The notes below the pieces were generated by a model, which worked only from the letters and a program-made list of their open reading frames with translations, ran no database searches and had not been told where the DNA came from. This document shows positions 54,923-64,000 of a stretch of 64,000 bases of DNA, one piece after another. This DNA is from Cupriavidus necator N-1 (lineage in GTDB: Bacteria > Pseudomonadota > Gammaproteobacteria > Burkholderiales > Burkholderiaceae). Where the stretch lies: positions 2,480,001-2,544,000 of the forward strand of contig NC_015723.1 of the NCBI RefSeq assembly GCF_000219215.1. The letters are read 5' to 3'. Every line of letters starts with the position of its first letter. Positions within the stretch are counted from its first letter, which is position 1. The translations under genes were made by a program, and so were the position numbers.

Positions 54923-56908
54923 TCAGGCCTTGGCCAGCCTGACGCCAGTCGGGTCGCCCGTCAGGTAGCCCACGGCGGCACCGAAGCGGTCCTTGTAGTT
55001 GGCCATCACCTTCGCCTCAAGCGCGGGCCGGACCTTGTCGTGCAGCGGCGATTCCCAGTCGCCAACGTGCTGGAAGTTGCTCATCACATAGGTCCAGCCG
55101 TTGATCTCGTCCACCGCGTGCAGGCCCGTGGATTCGGCGCCGACCGGGCACGACAGCACGCGGCTGAGCACCTTGGTATCGACGTTGTACGCCCACAGGA
55201 AATTGTTGACGTGGGTATTGCTGTCCTCGCCGACAAACAGCGTGCGCAGCTTTTCCGAGAACTTCAGGTTGTCGGGCGTGGCGACCTTGTCAGGGTTGGC
55301 AAAGTTGCCCAGCGCATCCTGCTGCTTCATCTTGCCGCCGCCCAGGTCTTCGCTGACCAGCGCCGGCACCGCCGCCATGTCGACCGGCACCCATTCGCTG
55401 TTGATGGCCGTGCCGGTCTTGTCGGCCTGGCCGCCCTTCAGGTTCAGCTCATAGACGGCGCCGGAGTACGGGCCTTCCACCTGGATGTCGCCGGCGTTGG
55501 CGGCATTGGCCGTGAGCATGCTCGACTCGATGCGCGACATTGCCGAGTAGGCCTTCTTGTCCTTGATGTTGACCGTGGTGCCTTCCATCTTGGTGAAGCC
55601 CAGGCTGCCGCCGACCAGTGCGGCGTAGCGGTGCGTTTCCAGGAACGCCGCGGCCTTTTCCATGCCCGGCATCAGCTTCACCCAGTTCGGCTTGCCGTTG
55701 TAAAGGATGCGGGTGTAGCTGACATCAGCCGGATCGGCGGTCTTGACGTCCATGATGTCGGCCAGCTTGATGCCGCCGTCGACCAGCGCGCGGATTTCGG
55801 CACTGGTGGCGCTGCCCAGCCTGATCCACGACAGCGTGGCGCTGCCCGGGCCCACGCCCGAGGTCTGGTGCCACTTGGCCACGTACAGCGTGCCGGACGA
55901 CAGGTCGCGGGCGCGGTCGGCGATAAACAGGAACAGGCCGCCGTTGGTGGCATCGTCGCCCATCAGCACGGTGCGCTCGTCAGGCATGACCTGCACCAGT
56001 TCATGCGAGATGCGGCCCAGGCAGTAGTGCTTCTTGATGGTGCCGGTGCCGTCCGGGTTGACCGTGACTTCCGGCAGGTGGCCGTAGTTGTAGGCGTTGG
56101 CGCGCGCCGGGTCGCCGTACAGGTTCTGGCTGTAGCCCTGCAGCTGCGTGACCGCGCTGGCGTTCAGCAGGTCGGTCTCGTACTCTTCGCTCGACAGGTG
56201 GGTGTTCCACGGCGACAGGCTGGCGCCGCAGGTGATCCACAGGCCGTTGACGCCCGAGGTATCGACGTTGTGGTACTTGACCGGGGTCAGCTTGCCGGTG
56301 GCCGGGTCCTGGTCCAGCGTCACCACCGCGATGGGCGACGGCAGCAGGCCGTACATGCTGGCATTGCCCTGGTTGCGCGTGGTGTACTCGAACTGCACCA
56401 CCGCAAACACCGTCTTGCCCTTGACGCCGGGCACGGTCGGGTTGGCCAGGGTCAGCAGCGAGCTGCCGTCCGGCGCGTCGGAGAAGAACTGGCGTTCCTT
56501 GCCGGCCACGGAGGTGTCCATGATCGGCTTGTTGTTGATGTCGTAGTAGCCGCCGGCCAGGATGGTGCCGCCCTTGCCGTCGGGCAGGGTGTCGCCGGTG
56601 ATGAAGAACGGCTGGTAGGCCAGCTTGTAGGTCTGGCTGCTGCCGTCGCTGAACGACACCTTGAGGCTGGAGCCCACCGTGGTTGTCGCCATCGCGTCCG
56701 GCGTAGCCAGCGTCGGCGCGCTCATGCCGACGAACTCGGCCGTGGTGAACGTGGCGGCCTGGGCCGGCGGAAGCGGCGCGGCGACAGCGTCGTCGCCACC
56801 GCCGCAACCTGCCAGCAGGCCGGTGGAGGCAAGGCCAAGCGGCAGCATCGGCGCGCCGGCCAGGAGCTTCAGGGCCTTGCGGCGGCCAGCATTGGGTTGT
56901 TCAAGCAT
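54923..56908 (-). CDS. phoX: PhoX-type alkaline phosphatase (DUF839)
   Basis: 661 residues from MLEQPNAGRR; an upstream GTG frame exists but this ATG starts the Tat signal RRKALKLLAG followed by a lipobox-like LLAGCGGG, so it is exported folded by Tat and may be lipid-anchored. Contains family stretches: FVGEDSNTHVNNFLWAYNVD, LHAVDEINGWTYVMSNFQHV, DWESPLHDKV. PhoX needs Ca and Fe and frees phosphate from esters outside the cytoplasm. A Pho box was not identified. Confidence 0.85.
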   Translation of the reverse strand: MLEQPNAGRRKALKLLAGAPMLPLGLASTGLLAGCGGGDDAVAAPLPPAQAATFTTAEFVGMSAPTLATPDAMATTTVGSSLKVSFSDGSSQTYKLAYQPFFITGDTLPDGKGGTILAGGYYDINNKPIMDTSVAGKERQFFSDAPDGSSLLTLANPTVPGVKGKTVFAVVQFEYTTRNQGNASMYGLLPSPIAVVTLDQDPATGKLTPVKYHNVDTSGVNGLWITCGASLSPWNTHLSSEEYETDLLNASAVTQLQGYSQNLYGDPARANAYNYGHLPEVTVNPDGTGTIKKHYCLGRISHELVQVMPDERTVLMGDDATNGGLFLFIADRARDLSSGTLYVAKWHQTSGVGPGSATLSWIRLGSATSAEIRALVDGGIKLADIMDVKTADPADVSYTRILYNGKPNWVKLMPGMEKAAAFLETHRYAALVGGSLGFTKMEGTTVNIKDKKAYSAMSRIESSMLTANAANAGDIQVEGPYSGAVYELNLKGGQADKTGTAINSEWVPVDMAAVPALVSEDLGGGKMKQQDALGNFANPDKVATPDNLKFSEKLRTLFVGEDSNTHVNNFLWAYNVDTKVLSRVLSCPVGAESTGLHAVDEINGWTYVMSNFQHVGDWESPLHDKVRPALEAKVMANYKDRFGAAVGYLTGDPTGVRLAKA

Positions 56909-57163
56909 GTTCTCGATCCGGGGAAGAGGAAGGGATATGTTGTTCACTGCGTATTTGCGCCGGCCCCCGCGGGTGGGACCGGGCACCTGTTGGCACAGGC
57001 GGGCGGCGGGCGGCATTGCGCATGGCCGGAGCGGATCGTAGGCGCAGTTTGTGACAACAAGTTGACGATACGACACAAAAGCGGCGCTTTCGGCCAGGCC
57101 CCGGATGCCGCTGCGGTACACTCGCCCTTTGCATCCGCGGCTCCACAGGCGCGGATCCGTTGA

Positions 57164-57823
57164 ATGCCGGCAGCCTCCGTTTCTGCCCCCCTTCCGCCCT
57201 GCCGCTTGCCCACATACACGCTAGCCACCCCCGTCCAGGCCGAGATCGAAATCCGCAAGAGCCGCTTCCTGGCGCTGGCGCTGCCCGTTGCCGACCGTGA
57301 CGCCGCCTTGGCGGCACTGCAGGCGCTGCGCGCCGAGCACCCCACCGCCACCCACGTGTGCTGGGCATTGCTGGCTGGCGGCGCCTCGGGCATGTCCGAC
57401 GATGGCGAGCCCTCCGGCACCGCCGGCCGCCCCATCCTGGAAGTGCTGCGCCACCATGACCTGGACGGCGTGCTGGCGGCGGTGGTGCGCTATTACGGTG
57501 GCGTCAAACTGGGGGCGGGCGGGTTGGTGCGCGCTTACACCGATGCCATCGCGGCCGCGCTGAAAAAGGCCGAGCGCGTGGAACGCATCGCCTACGGCAC
57601 CCTGACGGTGTCAGTCGACTATGCCGACGAGCCGCGCGTGCGCCGCTGGCTCGACTATGAAGCGCAGCCAGGCTGCACGCTGGCCGGCACCGCCTATGGC
57701 GCGCAGGCCACGCTGGTCCTGCGCATGCCCGCAACCCAGCTCGACGCCGCGCGCGATGCCCTGCGCGACGCGACCCACGGACGCGCCCAATTCCCGGAAG
57801 CGGAGGATGAGGCCCATGGCTGA
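57164..57823 (+). CDS. yigZ: YigZ / IMPACT family protein
   Basis: 219 residues. IMPACT N-terminal domain: EIEIRKSRFLALALPVADRD, ATHVCWALLAGGASGMSDDG, EPSGTAGRPILEVLRHHDLD, VVRYYGGVKLGAGGLVRAYT; a C-terminal ferredoxin-like domain. Function unknown, possibly translation-related. Overlaps the ferredoxin gene by eight bases. Confidence 0.9.
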   Translation: MPAASVSAPLPPCRLPTYTLATPVQAEIEIRKSRFLALALPVADRDAALAALQALRAEHPTATHVCWALLAGGASGMSDDGEPSGTAGRPILEVLRHHDLDGVLAAVVRYYGGVKLGAGGLVRAYTDAIAAALKKAERVERIAYGTLTVSVDYADEPRVRRWLDYEAQPGCTLAGTAYGAQATLVLRMPATQLDAARDALRDATHGRAQFPEAEDEAHG

Positions 57824-58130
57824 ACGCGAGCCGGTTGCGCCGGACGACCGCGCGGAATTCACCGCAAGCGTGCTGCCAGGCAATACCCGCTTCGCCGCGC
57901 CGGTGGCGTTGAGCCTGCTGGAAGCTGCACTGCTCGAAGGCGTGGCGCTGCCCAACTCTTGCCGCAATGGCACCTGCCGCGCCTGCGCCAGCCGGCTGCA
58001 TGCGGGGACGATCCGCTATCGGATCGAATGGCCGGGGTTGAGTCTGGATGAGAGGGAAGAGGGGCTGATCCTGCCGTGTGTGGCTTGTCCGGCCAGTGAT
58101 GTGGTGATTGAGCCTGTCAGGCTGGGGTAG
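57816..58130 (+). CDS. 2Fe-2S ferredoxin
   Basis: 104 residues from MAEREPVAPD. Plant-type cluster ligands in LPNSCRNGTCRACASRLHAG (C-x4-C-x2-C) and LPCVACPAS. Electron carrier with unknown partner. Coupled to yigZ by overlap, unusual company suggesting a shared redox role. Confidence 0.88.
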   Translation: MAEREPVAPDDRAEFTASVLPGNTRFAAPVALSLLEAALLEGVALPNSCRNGTCRACASRLHAGTIRYRIEWPGLSLDEREEGLILPCVACPASDVVIEPVRLG

Positions 58131-58182
58131 GTCTCAGGCCTGAAGAGAACCTCACCCGTTGTGCGGCGTCAAGACTACTCTC

Positions 58183-59280
58183 TCACCCCCAAACCGCCAG
58201 AAAAAACCGCAACGCCAGCTTCAACCCATCCGGCCCCGCCGGATCGGAGAACGCCTGGCCGCCTGCCCCGCCGCTCCAGGCGTGACCCAGACCCTCGATC
58301 CGCACTAGGCGAACGTAAGGGGACTTTCCCTCCATCCAGTCGAAGACATCCATGGCACGGCGCATGCCGCGCTGGATGCGCCGTGCCGGCACCGCGGACA
58401 GCGGGTGCACATCCTCCGGCTGCAGGTGCATCCACATGCCCGCCGCGGCGGTGGCATTGCTGAAGTCGACCACGTGGTCGGCATCGCCATGCAGCAATAG
58501 CAACGGCGGCGGGCGGTGCCCCGCCAGCCCGAACCGCAGCGCCTGCATGGCCTTGGCATCGGGCCCGTGTCCCCCGCGCATGGCACGCGCTGCCTGGGCG
58601 GCATTGGTGGCGCTCCAGGGCACCGCGCCGGAGTGCGAGCCGACCGCGGCGAAGCGCTCCGGGTAGCGTAGCCCCAGCATCAGCGCCATCGCGCCGCCCG
58701 CGGACAGCCCCAGCACGCTGACGCGGTCGACGGCAACCGGATGGCCGCGGCAAGCCTGGTCGATCAGCGCCATCAGCAGCCCGGCTTCGACGCCACCCTG
58801 CGCGGCGGGCCGGAACCAGTTCCAGCAGCGCTGTGCATTGGCCTGCGAGGTCTGTTCGGGCAGCAGCACCACCCAGCCGGCTTCGCGCGCCACGGCGGCG
58901 GCGCGCGTGACCGCGGCAAAGCTGGCGGCGTCCTGGCCGCAGCCATGCAGCAGCACCAGCATCGGCGCGCGACGCGACGCCGTGACGCCGGCCGGCACGA
59001 AGATGCGGTAGCGGCGCGGTGCCAGTGGCGCGCCCCATGCGCCTTCCTCCCAGCGCCCGCTGCCGCGGTTCTGCGGCGCCTGCACCGGCGATACCACGCC
59101 CGACAGCGCGCGCTGGGTGGCGGCCGTGACTGCAGCCGATTGCTTCACCGCGTTGCGCACGATGGCCTCGGTCATCGGCTTGGTCAGGTTCTGGTTGACG
59201 GCGCGCTGCATGCGGCGCGCATTGCGGGCCGCGGCCTTGTTCAGCGTGGACCAGAGTTTTGCACCGGATGAGCGGGGCAT
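58183..59280 (-). CDS. PHB-depolymerase-family esterase
   Basis: 365 residues from MPRSSGAKLW; ATG at 59346 is in frame. Basic N-terminal part (to about 75) precedes the catalytic domain: LVLLHGCGQDAASFAAVTRA, lipase box Ser in LGLSAGGAMA, Asp in LLHGDADHVVDF and His in GLGHAWSGGA. No signal peptide, so probably intracellular. Substrate could be poly(3-hydroxybutyrate) oligomers or other esters; the region fits a PHB-making genus. Confidence 0.85.
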   Translation of the reverse strand: MPRSSGAKLWSTLNKAAARNARRMQRAVNQNLTKPMTEAIVRNAVKQSAAVTAATQRALSGVVSPVQAPQNRGSGRWEEGAWGAPLAPRRYRIFVPAGVTASRRAPMLVLLHGCGQDAASFAAVTRAAAVAREAGWVVLLPEQTSQANAQRCWNWFRPAAQGGVEAGLLMALIDQACRGHPVAVDRVSVLGLSAGGAMALMLGLRYPERFAAVGSHSGAVPWSATNAAQAARAMRGGHGPDAKAMQALRFGLAGHRPPPLLLLHGDADHVVDFSNATAAAGMWMHLQPEDVHPLSAVPARRIQRGMRRAMDVFDWMEGKSPYVRLVRIEGLGHAWSGGAGGQAFSDPAGPDGLKLALRFFLAVWG

Positions 59281-59412
59281 GCGGCGTCCTGTCGGCTGGG
59301 GTAACCCGTACATCATATGCGCAAGCTCAGGCCGTCTTGCATGCAACGCGCGCCGGATGACTGCCTACAATGCAAGGGCCGTGTCGCCCCGAGACATGGA
59401 CAGGAGGCAAGC

Positions 59413-59613
59413 ATGAGCGATGTGACAAACGAGTTCAGGCCGCTGGATCCTGGCCGCATCAACCTGATGGATCCGCTTGAAGTGCAGTACTGGTGCCGGG
59501 AGCTGGGCTGCAGCACCAGCGACCTGGAGAACGCCGTCGATGCCGCGGGCGACCATATCTCCGCGGTACGCGCGCAACTGGAGTCGAACCAGGCCGGCGC
59601 GCGGCCTGGCTGA
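59413..59613 (+). CDS. DUF3606 small protein
   Basis: 66 residues from MSDVTNEFRP with CAGGAGG upstream. The block INLMDPLEVQYWCRELGC STSDLENAVDAAG is the DUF3606 pattern, small cytoplasmic proteins often found among stress genes. Function unknown. Confidence 0.85.
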   Translation: MSDVTNEFRPLDPGRINLMDPLEVQYWCRELGCSTSDLENAVDAAGDHISAVRAQLESNQAGARPG

Positions 59614-59924
59614 AATCCCGAGACAAACGGTGGCAGGCAGGCATCCCCGGCTGAGCGGGGATGCCTGTGGAGCGTGCCACGTGAGATGTCGGCGCCGTGT
59701 CCGTTCCATGACGGCATGCGCGGCATGCATCAATCGCATGCGTGCATGCAGTCCATACCCCTGTTAAATGCAGTGCAGACCGGAATTCAGCAATGCCTTA
59801 TTCGCTGGACGGCAGTTTTGCTGCATGATTCCCGGCCGGGCAAAGACCCGGCACTCAAGACTGGGACAGCTTGATAACACCACGTCGGAAACCAAGGGGT
59901 TACCAACACTAGGACGCATCGACA
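59614..59924. other. Gene-free stretch with a perfect hairpin
   Basis: 311 bases. The hairpin GCATCCCCG/CGGGGATGC (59641-59664) directly after the DUF3606 gene looks like a terminator without a T tract. No gene seen; the carbonic anhydrase promoter is presumably in 59800-59920 but is not resolved. Confidence 0.5.
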
Positions 59925-60674
59925 ATGAACATCAGGCTGCCGATTATCACCGTTTGCACCGCCTTGCTTGCACCTGCCGCGTGGGCCGGCAATGACCCGC
60001 ACTGGAGCTATATCGGACCAACCGGTACCAGCCACTGGGCCAAGCTCGACCAGGACTACAAGACCTGTGCGCTGGGCAAGCACCAGTCGCCCATCGATAT
60101 CCGCACCGGCAAGACCCAACCCGCGGACCTGAAGCCGATCGGCTTTGGCTACGCCGCGGCGCCCGCCACCGTGGTCAACAACGGCCACACCGTGCAGGTC
60201 AACCTGCCCGCCGCGGGGCAGATCGAACTCGACGGTGTGGCCTACAAGCTGCTGCAGTTCCACTTCCATACGCCCAGCGAAGAGAAGATCAACGGCAAGA
60301 CCTATCCGCTGGTCGCGCACCTGGTGCACCAGAATGCAGAAGGCAAGCTGGCGGTGGTGGCGGTGCTGTTCAAGTCCGGGCGGGAGAATGCGGCGCTGAA
60401 ACCCGTCTTCGCGAGCCTGCCGGCCAAGGCCGGGGAGTCGCGTGAACTGACGGCGCCGCTGGATGTGGCGGCGTTGCTGCCGGCCCGGCAGTCGTACTGG
60501 GCCTTCACCGGCTCGCTGACCACGCCACCGTGCAGCGAGGACGTGCGCTGGCAGGTGCTCAAGACGCCGGTGGAAGTGTCGCCTGCGCAGTTGGCCGCAT
60601 TCCGCCAGCTTTATCCGATGAACGCCCGTCCGGTGCAGCCGCTGAACGGCCGCACGGTGCAGGCCAGCCACTGA
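59925..60674 (+). CDS. Periplasmic alpha-type carbonic anhydrase
   Basis: 249 residues. Signal peptide MNIRLPIITVCTALLAPAAW ending AWA; alpha-CA fold with SPIDIRTGKTQ, zinc ligands in LLQFHFHTPSEE and the first His of AHLVHQN, and TTPPCSEDVRWQV. Interconverts CO2 and bicarbonate in the periplasm; matters for CO2 supply in autotrophic Cupriavidus. Confidence 0.95.
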   Translation: MNIRLPIITVCTALLAPAAWAGNDPHWSYIGPTGTSHWAKLDQDYKTCALGKHQSPIDIRTGKTQPADLKPIGFGYAAAPATVVNNGHTVQVNLPAAGQIELDGVAYKLLQFHFHTPSEEKINGKTYPLVAHLVHQNAEGKLAVVAVLFKSGRENAALKPVFASLPAKAGESRELTAPLDVAALLPARQSYWAFTGSLTTPPCSEDVRWQVLKTPVEVSPAQLAAFRQLYPMNARPVQPLNGRTVQASH

Positions 60675-60704
60675 GCGTGCAGGGCGGGGAGCATGGGGGC
60701 TTGA

Positions 60705-61457
60705 TCACAGCCCTCGCAGCGCCAGTTCGCCGCCCAACACCAGCAGCCCGCAGAAGAACAGCTTGCGGAAGCGCTCGGCGCTGATCCGGTGGCGCAGCCA
60801 CTGGCCCAGGAACATGCCGCCGAGCGCCGGCACCAGCGCCAGCGCCGAGGCGCCCAGCACCGGCAAATGCAGCAGCGACCCGCCCATGGCCAGGCTCACC
60901 GCCAGCGCAATGGTCGATACCGTGAACGACAGCCCGAGCGCCTGCACCAGGCTTTCCTTGTCCAGCCCGAGCCCCTGCAGGTAAGGCACGGCGGGAATCA
61001 CGAACACACCGGTCACCGCCGTAATGCCACCCGTGACCAGCCCGATCAACGGCCCGAGCCACCGCTCCGCCCCCGCCGGCACCACCAGCTTCACCGCGGC
61101 CAGCCCGACCACCGCGTACAGCACCAGCGCCACACCCAAGGCCGAGGTCGCGTGCGTCATCATGCCGGCCGGCACCCATGCCGCACACAGCCAGGTGCCG
61201 GCACAGATCGCCACCAGCATCGGCCACAGCCGTTGCATCAGTTGCCCGAAGCGCGCGCCGCTGAACAGCTGCACCACGTTGGTCACCATCGACGGCGCCA
61301 CCAGCAGCGCCGCCGCCTGCGCGGGCGGCATCACCAGCCCTAGCATGCCCACCGCAACCGTGGGCAAGCCCAGGCCCACCACCCCTTTGACAAAGCCTGC
61401 CAGCAAGAACGTCAGGCCGATAAAGGCGGCTTGGGTGCCGATCGCTTCCATCGTCAT
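60705..61457 (-). CDS. TauE/SafE-family membrane transporter
   Basis: 250 residues from MTMEAIGTQA, AAGGAGG upstream. About eight membrane segments, start FIGLTFLLAGFVKGVVGLGL, conserved VTGGITAVTGVFVIPAVPYL. Family exports sulfite, sulfoacetate or related anions; this member's substrate is unknown. Likely last gene of the P450 operon. Confidence 0.88.
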   Translation of the reverse strand: MTMEAIGTQAAFIGLTFLLAGFVKGVVGLGLPTVAVGMLGLVMPPAQAAALLVAPSMVTNVVQLFSGARFGQLMQRLWPMLVAICAGTWLCAAWVPAGMMTHATSALGVALVLYAVVGLAAVKLVVPAGAERWLGPLIGLVTGGITAVTGVFVIPAVPYLQGLGLDKESLVQALGLSFTVSTIALAVSLAMGGSLLHLPVLGASALALVPALGGMFLGQWLRHRISAERFRKLFFCGLLVLGGELALRGL

Positions 61458-61470
61458 CGCTGCGCCTCCT

Positions 61471-61827
61471 TCAGCCCGCCTTGTGGTCATGCACCGCGCG
61501 GCTGTCCGCCGGCGCCTGGTCGCGCTCATTCAGCCCGTAGTCGCGCAGCACCTGCGCCACGCGCAGCCGGTAGCCGGCAAACACGCGGCCGCGACCGGCC
61601 GCCTGCGCCTGGCGATGCGCCAGCGTATTGCGCCAGGCGATCACCGCGGCCTCGTCGCGGAAGAACGACAGCGACAGCAGCTTGTTGGGGTTGGTCAGGC
61701 TCTGGAAGCGCTCCACCGAGATAAAGCCGTCGATGGCTTCCAGCTGCGGGCGCAGGTGCGCGGCGATGTCGAGGTAGTTGTCCTGCCGGCCCGTTGCGGG
61801 CTCGACTTCGAAGATGACTGCGATCAT
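61471..61827 (-). CDS. Antibiotic biosynthesis monooxygenase-type (ABM) protein
   Basis: 118 residues from MIAVIFEVEP, AGGAG upstream. Dimeric ferredoxin-like barrel: YLDIAAHLRPQLEAIDGFIS, RFQSLTNPNKLLSLSFFRDE and AWRNTLAHRQAQAAGRGRVF. May be a cofactor-independent monooxygenase or heme degrader. Sits between the P450 gene and the transporter. Confidence 0.85.
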   Translation of the reverse strand: MIAVIFEVEPATGRQDNYLDIAAHLRPQLEAIDGFISVERFQSLTNPNKLLSLSFFRDEAAVIAWRNTLAHRQAQAAGRGRVFAGYRLRVAQVLRDYGLNERDQAPADSRAVHDHKAG

Positions 61828-61853
61828 GTTGTCTCCTGGGGCAATGGCGGGGA

Positions 61854-62984
61854 TCAAAGGAAATGCGGAATGCGCGCGTTTAGCGACGGACGATAGCGGA
61901 ACGCCTGCGCCAGCGCGGCCGGATCGGCACCACGCGCACGCAGCGCTGCCACCGTGGCAGCAGCCAGCGCCTGCGCCACGCGGTCACCGGGACAGGCATG
62001 GCGGCCGTGGCCGAAGGTCCATGGCCGCTCGCCGGCTGCGGCACCACTGCACGACGCCGCGGCCAGCAGCACCAGCACCGCATCGCCGGCCTTGACGGCG
62101 TGGCCGCACAGTTGCGCATCGGCGGCCAGGAAGCGGCGCGTATTCTGCACCGGCGGATCCTCCCGGGCGACCCGCGCCACCACGGCATCGAGCGGCAACT
62201 CTGACTGCGGCGTGTCGCGACCCAGCCGCAGCAGCGTATTCCCGGCCAGCGCCGCGGTGGCTTCGCAGGCCTGCACCAGCAGGCCGATGATGTTGGCGGC
62301 GACAGCCTGCGCGTCGATGCCGGCGGCATGCGCGGCTTGATGCAGCGCCGGAAGCGGGCCGTCGCCCGGCGTGGCACCGGCAAGCCACGCGCCCAGCCAT
62401 TGCGCGGCGTCAGCACCGGCACGGACGGTGTGCGCATCGGCCAGCTGCGACTGCGCGGCGGCGAAGGCCGCGACGCGTTGTGCGACCTCGGCCGCCTTGC
62501 CACCTTCGGCAATGGGCAAACCGAGCAGGTCGGCCACTGTCACCACAGGCAATGTGAAGAGCCAGCGGTTGACGCGCTCGCCAGACGTACCGGCGGCAGC
62601 GCCAGCATCGATCATCGTTGCCATCGCCGCCGCGCGCCGCGCTGTGGCGGCCGCGTCAAGGCCCGCCAGCATCGGCATCAGGATCTGCTTCAGTGGTGCG
62701 TGGGCAGCGCCGTCGTTCATCCGGATCAGGCGGCCGAACAGGTCACCGGCTGCGGTGCCGGCCAGCGCGGGCGGTACTGGCTGCGCCGGCGGGCGTACGC
62801 GGCAGTCAGGATGGGCCAGCACTGCCGCCACTTCACGCGGGCCGGCGGCGACCCACAGGCCGAGACGGTCATCGCGGTAGAACGGCTGGCGGGTGGCCAG
62901 CTCCCGGTAGTACGGGTAGGGGTCGGGATCGGTGACGGCGCGAAGCGGGTCGATCCCGGTATCGGGCAGGGTGGCTGTCTGCAT
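61854..62984 (-). CDS. Cytochrome P450
   Basis: 376 residues from MQTATLPDTG (the ATG at 63047 gives 21 more). C-helix region PLKQILMPMLAG, I-helix with ANIIGLLVQACEATAALAGN where the usual Thr is in the ACEATA motif, ExxR region only loosely recognisable (DPPVQNTRR), and heme-binding loop FGHGRHACPG with the axial Cys. Substrate unknown; the neighbouring ABM protein suggests a small oxidation pathway. Confidence 0.88.
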   Translation of the reverse strand: MQTATLPDTGIDPLRAVTDPDPYPYYRELATRQPFYRDDRLGLWVAAGPREVAAVLAHPDCRVRPPAQPVPPALAGTAAGDLFGRLIRMNDGAAHAPLKQILMPMLAGLDAAATARRAAAMATMIDAGAAAGTSGERVNRWLFTLPVVTVADLLGLPIAEGGKAAEVAQRVAAFAAAQSQLADAHTVRAGADAAQWLGAWLAGATPGDGPLPALHQAAHAAGIDAQAVAANIIGLLVQACEATAALAGNTLLRLGRDTPQSELPLDAVVARVAREDPPVQNTRRFLAADAQLCGHAVKAGDAVLVLLAAASCSGAAAGERPWTFGHGRHACPGDRVAQALAAATVAALRARGADPAALAQAFRYRPSLNARIPHFL

Positions 62985-63076
62985 GGCGGCACGTTGGGGA
63001 CTGGATGTGCTGCCAGTTTGCCGCGTGCGCGGGGGTGAACGCTTCATGGCGTCATGAAAGGTCGATTGCCTTTGCA

Positions 63077-63118
63077 GAAGCCACTGGGTTCCCGCCTTCG
63101 CGGAAACCCAGTGGCTTC
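63077..63118. repeat. Long perfect hairpin downstream of the RND gene
   Basis: Fourteen-base arms GAAGCCACTGGGTT/AACCCAGTGGCTTC, with an inner CCGC/GCGG stem. Just after the 3' end of the RND gene; terminator or extragenic palindrome. The part CCCGCCTTCGCGG belongs to a common repeat type. Confidence 0.7.
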
Positions 63119-63134
63119 AACGTGGCTTCGCAGC

Positions 63135-64000
<866 letters not shown>

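Overview
The window looks like a stretch of a secondary chromosome (chromid) of a Cupriavidus-type betaproteobacterium (Burkholderiaceae). The grounds are the high GC content, the codon use, the flagellar gene order, the NarX/NarL pair, the LigD/Ku pair and a PHB-depolymerase-type esterase. The order resembles what I remember of chromosome 2 of C. necator; that is recollection, not a search.

Layout. 1-6.7 kb is an anaerobic-respiration edge: the end-truncated gene of the O2-independent ubiquinone enzyme UbiU (all four Fe-S cysteines visible), a nitronate monooxygenase, a polytopic membrane protein and the nitrate sensor/regulator pair NarX-NarL. Two TTG-N8-CAA boxes (FNR/NnrR-like) lie in the two divergent promoter regions.

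6.9-32.6 kb is a stress/DNA-repair island: small stress proteins (DUF3309, DUF3008, DUF3606-like company elsewhere), two ParB-like nuclease-family paralogues, two BON-domain proteins, two SDR dehydrogenases, a PRC-barrel protein, an alpha/beta hydrolase overlapping a DUF3182 protein with ATP-grasp-like features, a low-affinity iron permease family protein, the bacterial NHEJ genes ligD and ku, and five signalling proteins: two sigma-54 activators, two hybrid kinases and one degenerate kinase. Reading the intergenic regions by eye gives ten sigma-54-type (-24/-12) promoter candidates (8 to 10 of 11 consensus positions) in front of island genes. A recurrent TGTRR-N6-CCGS element, in two divergent regions doubled as TGTAA-N14-TGTAA, lies between or upstream of these promoters. 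I read this as a sigma-54-dependent stress/NHEJ regulon with its own enhancer-binding proteins; it is the most interesting system in the window.

32.6-47.4 kb is flagellar: a candidate small RNA and a divergent Hfq-like protein just upstream of flagellin (fliC, with a clear sigma-28 promoter), then flaG-fliD-fliS-fliT, a FliK-like protein with a small FlhB-like protein, divergent fliE, and fliFGHIJK.

47.4-64 kb is mixed: a HicB antitoxin without HicA, AlkB, a GFA-family protein, cysteine synthase, a two-gene cellulose-synthase-like operon (GT2-PilZ synthase plus BcsS-like outer membrane protein), a methyltransferase, an acetyltransferase, a Tat-exported PhoX phosphatase, YigZ with a 2Fe-2S ferredoxin, a PHB-depolymerase-family esterase, a periplasmic alpha-carbonic anhydrase, a P450/monooxygenase/TauE operon, and a CzcA/CusA-type RND pump cut by the right edge. 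No rRNA, tRNA, CRISPR array or intact insertion sequence was seen.
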